Made by a program: the position numbers and the translations under genes. The notes beneath the pieces were generated by a model that did not search any database, was not told the DNA's origin, and was given only the letters and a program-made list of their open reading frames with translations. A stretch of 7,830 nt of DNA, taken from CAYRIY01 sp964424335 (GTDB lineage: Bacteria; Bacillota; Limnochordia; DTU080; RSA5). Positions 6,271-7,830 of the stretch are shown piece after piece. Within the stretch, counting starts at the first letter, position 1. The number at the start of each line of letters is the position of its first letter. Location: the NCBI GenBank assembly GCA_964424335.1, contig CAYRIY010000139.1:1-7830 (forward strand), written 5' to 3'.

Positions 6271-6310
6271 ACATCCGACTACATCCGACTACATGCGATT
6301 ACATCCGGTG
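6271..6310. repeat. Four-copy 10-bp tandem repeat (ACATCCGACT unit)
   Basis: The units are ACATCCGACT, ACATCCGACT, ACATGCGATT and ACATCCGGTG. The first two are identical and the others have two or three changes. The array spans the stop codon of the convergent amidase gene, whose last codons (HRM) lie in the fourth unit. The period is close to one DNA helical turn. Confidence 0.75.
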
Positions 6311-7780
6311 GGCTGAGATGAGGGGACGCCGCTCACGCCAGGGGCGGGCAGTTTCAAGCTGCGCTGCAAGCTGTAAGAGCGTCGCCTCATCCATCGATCG
6401 CCCGAGGAAGTGGACCCCGATCGGGAGCCCATCGGCGCCTTGATGGAGTGGAACGGACATGCCAGGAAGTCCCGTAATGTTTGCAATTGGCAGAACGGGC
6501 ACAAAGGCATTCGCCCGCTCCGTCACGGCGAGCGGGTCTTCGCCATCGATCGGAGCGAACGTTCCCAATGGTGGCGGCGGCTCGGCGAGCGCCGGTGTGA
6601 GCCAGAGGTCGTACTCCTCGAAAAACTGGTTGATTTCCAACGTAAACCGATTGAGGTAACCCATTGCAAGCAGGAGCTCCGATGCGCTGATTCGCCTGCC
6701 TTGCTCGTATGTGGCCTGCGTCAGGGGTTCGAGCTCTCCGGCGGCCGGTGGTCGCCCTAGCCGCATTGACAGTCCGTCAATCTTTGCAGCGAGCCCAGCA
6801 AACCACAAAGTCATAAACGCATCCTTGACCCCTACGGCATCAAAGTGTGGAGCCGCCTCTTCGACCGTGTGGCCGAGCGATTCGCACAGTTGGGCTGCTC
6901 GCATCGCGCCTTCAGCGCAATCGGGGTGCACCGGCGTCCCGAGCGGCGATGCGACGCTGAACGCGATCCGAAGGCGGCGGAGCCTGTGGTGCCCCTCCTT
7001 TAGGGCCGTCGTAAATGACCGGGAGCGGCTGCCTGAGCGTCTTTCATCCTCCCCCGCGCTGATCGCGTCGAGAAGGGCGGCGCTGTCGCGAACCGTCCAA
7101 GTGACGGCGTGTTCGACCGTCAGACCGAGCACGTTACCGCCTGGGGAGCGTTCTCGAGAGGGTTTGAGGCCAAACAGGCCGCAACACGATGCGGGGATGC
7201 GAATCGAGCCGCCGCCATCGTTTGCATGGGCGATCGGCGTTAAGCCTGCCGCCACCGCTGCGGCCGCGCCGCCGCTCGAGCCGCCCGCCGTGCGGGAGAG
7301 ATCCCATGGGTTTCGGGTGGGACCAAAGAGGTGCGGCTCCGTGGTGGGTAAGAGGCCAAACTCGGGCGAATTGGTCTTGCCTAGAATGATCAGACCGCTC
7401 GCCTTATAGCGTCGCGTGATCTCGCTGTCCGAGTCAGGCATATGTGACGCGAGGTAGCGCGATCCCGACGTGCTCGGGCTGCCCTTGAGATCCGAAAGCT
7501 CCTTGAGGAGAAACGGCACCCCGAGGAAGGGTTCCATGTCGTGATCATTATCGGCACGATCATTATCAGCACGTGAGGCCGCGATGCGGTCATCGAGCGC
7601 CCGTGCTTCTTCCATTGCTCGCTCAAAGCGGGTGGAAACGACGGCGTTGATCGTCGGGTTGAGCTGCTCGATGCGCCGGATCGCCGCTTCCACCAGTTCG
7701 CTGGGCTTGACTTGTCTTTGGCGCACCAGCGCCGCCTGGTCGGTTGCATCAAGCCTTGCGTAGGGGTCGGAGGATGACAT
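6299..7780 (-). CDS. Amidase-signature family hydrolase, 6-aminohexanoate-cyclic-dimer hydrolase-like
   Basis: A 493-residue cytoplasmic hydrolase that would cleave amide bonds through the Ser-cisSer-Lys triad. Lys93 lies in PFLLKEL, Ser168 in AGGSSGG and Ser192 in DGGGSIRIPAS. The spacings of 75 and 24 residues equal those I recall for fatty acid amide hydrolase (142, 217, 241). GLFGLKPSR follows as expected. The C-terminal half, with GRPPAAGELEPLT, YDLWLTPALAEPPPPLG and NITGLPGMSVP, resembles the NylA-type subgroup, whose founding member has about the same length. No Gln/Asp adaptor genes are present, so a GatA role is unlikely. The natural substrate is unknown. ATG 7780 is the first start after an in-frame TGA nine bases upstream; its ribosome binding site is poor. 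The gene converges on the dehydrogenase. Residues 70-79 contain a duplicated RADND pentapeptide. Confidence 0.94.
   Translation of the reverse strand: MSSSDPYARLDATDQAALVRQRQVKPSELVEAAIRRIEQLNPTINAVVSTRFERAMEEARALDDRIAASRADNDRADNDHDMEPFLGVPFLLKELSDLKGSPSTSGSRYLASHMPDSDSEITRRYKASGLIILGKTNSPEFGLLPTTEPHLFGPTRNPWDLSRTAGGSSGGAAAAVAAGLTPIAHANDGGGSIRIPASCCGLFGLKPSRERSPGGNVLGLTVEHAVTWTVRDSAALLDAISAGEDERRSGSRSRSFTTALKEGHHRLRRLRIAFSVASPLGTPVHPDCAEGAMRAAQLCESLGHTVEEAAPHFDAVGVKDAFMTLWFAGLAAKIDGLSMRLGRPPAAGELEPLTQATYEQGRRISASELLLAMGYLNRFTLEINQFFEEYDLWLTPALAEPPPPLGTFAPIDGEDPLAVTERANAFVPVLPIANITGLPGMSVPLHQGADGLPIGVHFLGRSMDEATLLQLAAQLETARPWRERRPLISAHRM
7543..7572. repeat. 15-bp tandem duplication inside the amidase gene
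   Basis: GATCATTATCGGCAC is followed directly by GATCATTATCAGCAC, differing at one base. On the minus strand this encodes RADND twice (residues 70-79), in the loop between the N-terminal helices and the strand leading to the catalytic lysine. The length is a multiple of three, so the frame is kept. Confidence 0.85.
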
Positions 7781-7830
7781 GTTGGCTCACAAACTTTCGA
7801 CTTCGTTTTCCCATCAGCCGCTTGGGTTTC

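Noticed and set aside
6711..7409. Plus-strand 232-codon frame opposite the amidase
   Set aside because: Ser/Arg/Pro-rich shadow translation; the minus-strand amidase has all catalytic residues.
1..7830. CRISPR array, tRNA/rRNA gene, insertion sequence, prophage or toxin-antitoxin module
   Set aside because: No regularly spaced repeats of CRISPR length, no cloverleaf or rRNA-like segment, no transposase or integrase motifs, and no small paired ORFs with the expected features were seen on either strand.

Overview
The window comes from a GC-rich bacterial chromosome. Genes are tightly defined, with strong Shine-Dalgarno sites, several GTG starts and one textbook intrinsic terminator. The lineage cannot be fixed from the sequence. 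The solute-binding protein has an ordinary type I signal peptide, while the phosphoesterase has a lipoprotein signal. That mix fits a diderm or an atypical Firmicutes/Chloroflexota-like lineage, but this is only a guess. The contents look like a sugar- and small-molecule-handling region of a free-living heterotroph.

Layout: (1) 2-1048, plus strand, is the 3' part of a large secreted-type protein made of beta-sandwich modules like the accessory domains at the C-termini of carbohydrate-active enzymes. (2) 1144-2103 is a lipoprotein of the calcineurin-like metallophosphoesterase fold with unusual substitutions in two core motifs. (3) 2186-4875 is a compact regulatory and transport unit: a perfect 16-bp palindrome with a central CG (a LacI-type operator candidate), a LacI/RbsR-like repressor, a family-1 sugar-type ABC solute-binding protein, then a strong terminator. 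No permease or ATPase gene follows. (4) 4876-5259 is a gene-free leader with one plausible promoter. (5) 5260-5991 is a classical NADP-type short-chain dehydrogenase. (6) 6018-6215 is an unannotated remnant resembling the C-terminus of an endonuclease/exonuclease/phosphatase-fold protein. (7) 6271-6310 holds four 10-bp tandem repeats that run into the 3' end of (8), a convergent amidase-signature hydrolase on the minus strand (6299-7780), resembling 6-aminohexanoate-cyclic-dimer hydrolases.

How the parts fit: the repressor probably controls itself and the binding protein from the palindrome, so sugar availability would set the level of the uptake receptor. The membrane components must be encoded elsewhere. 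The truncated CAZyme-like protein upstream fits a polysaccharide or oligosaccharide theme, but no sequence evidence ties it to the regulator. The dehydrogenase and amidase look like separate transcription units. I see no CRISPR array, RNA gene, transposase, phage gene or recognisable defence system, and no evidence for a wholly new system. The points most worth a second look are the EEP remnant, the phosphoesterase motif changes, the operator and the orphan binding protein.
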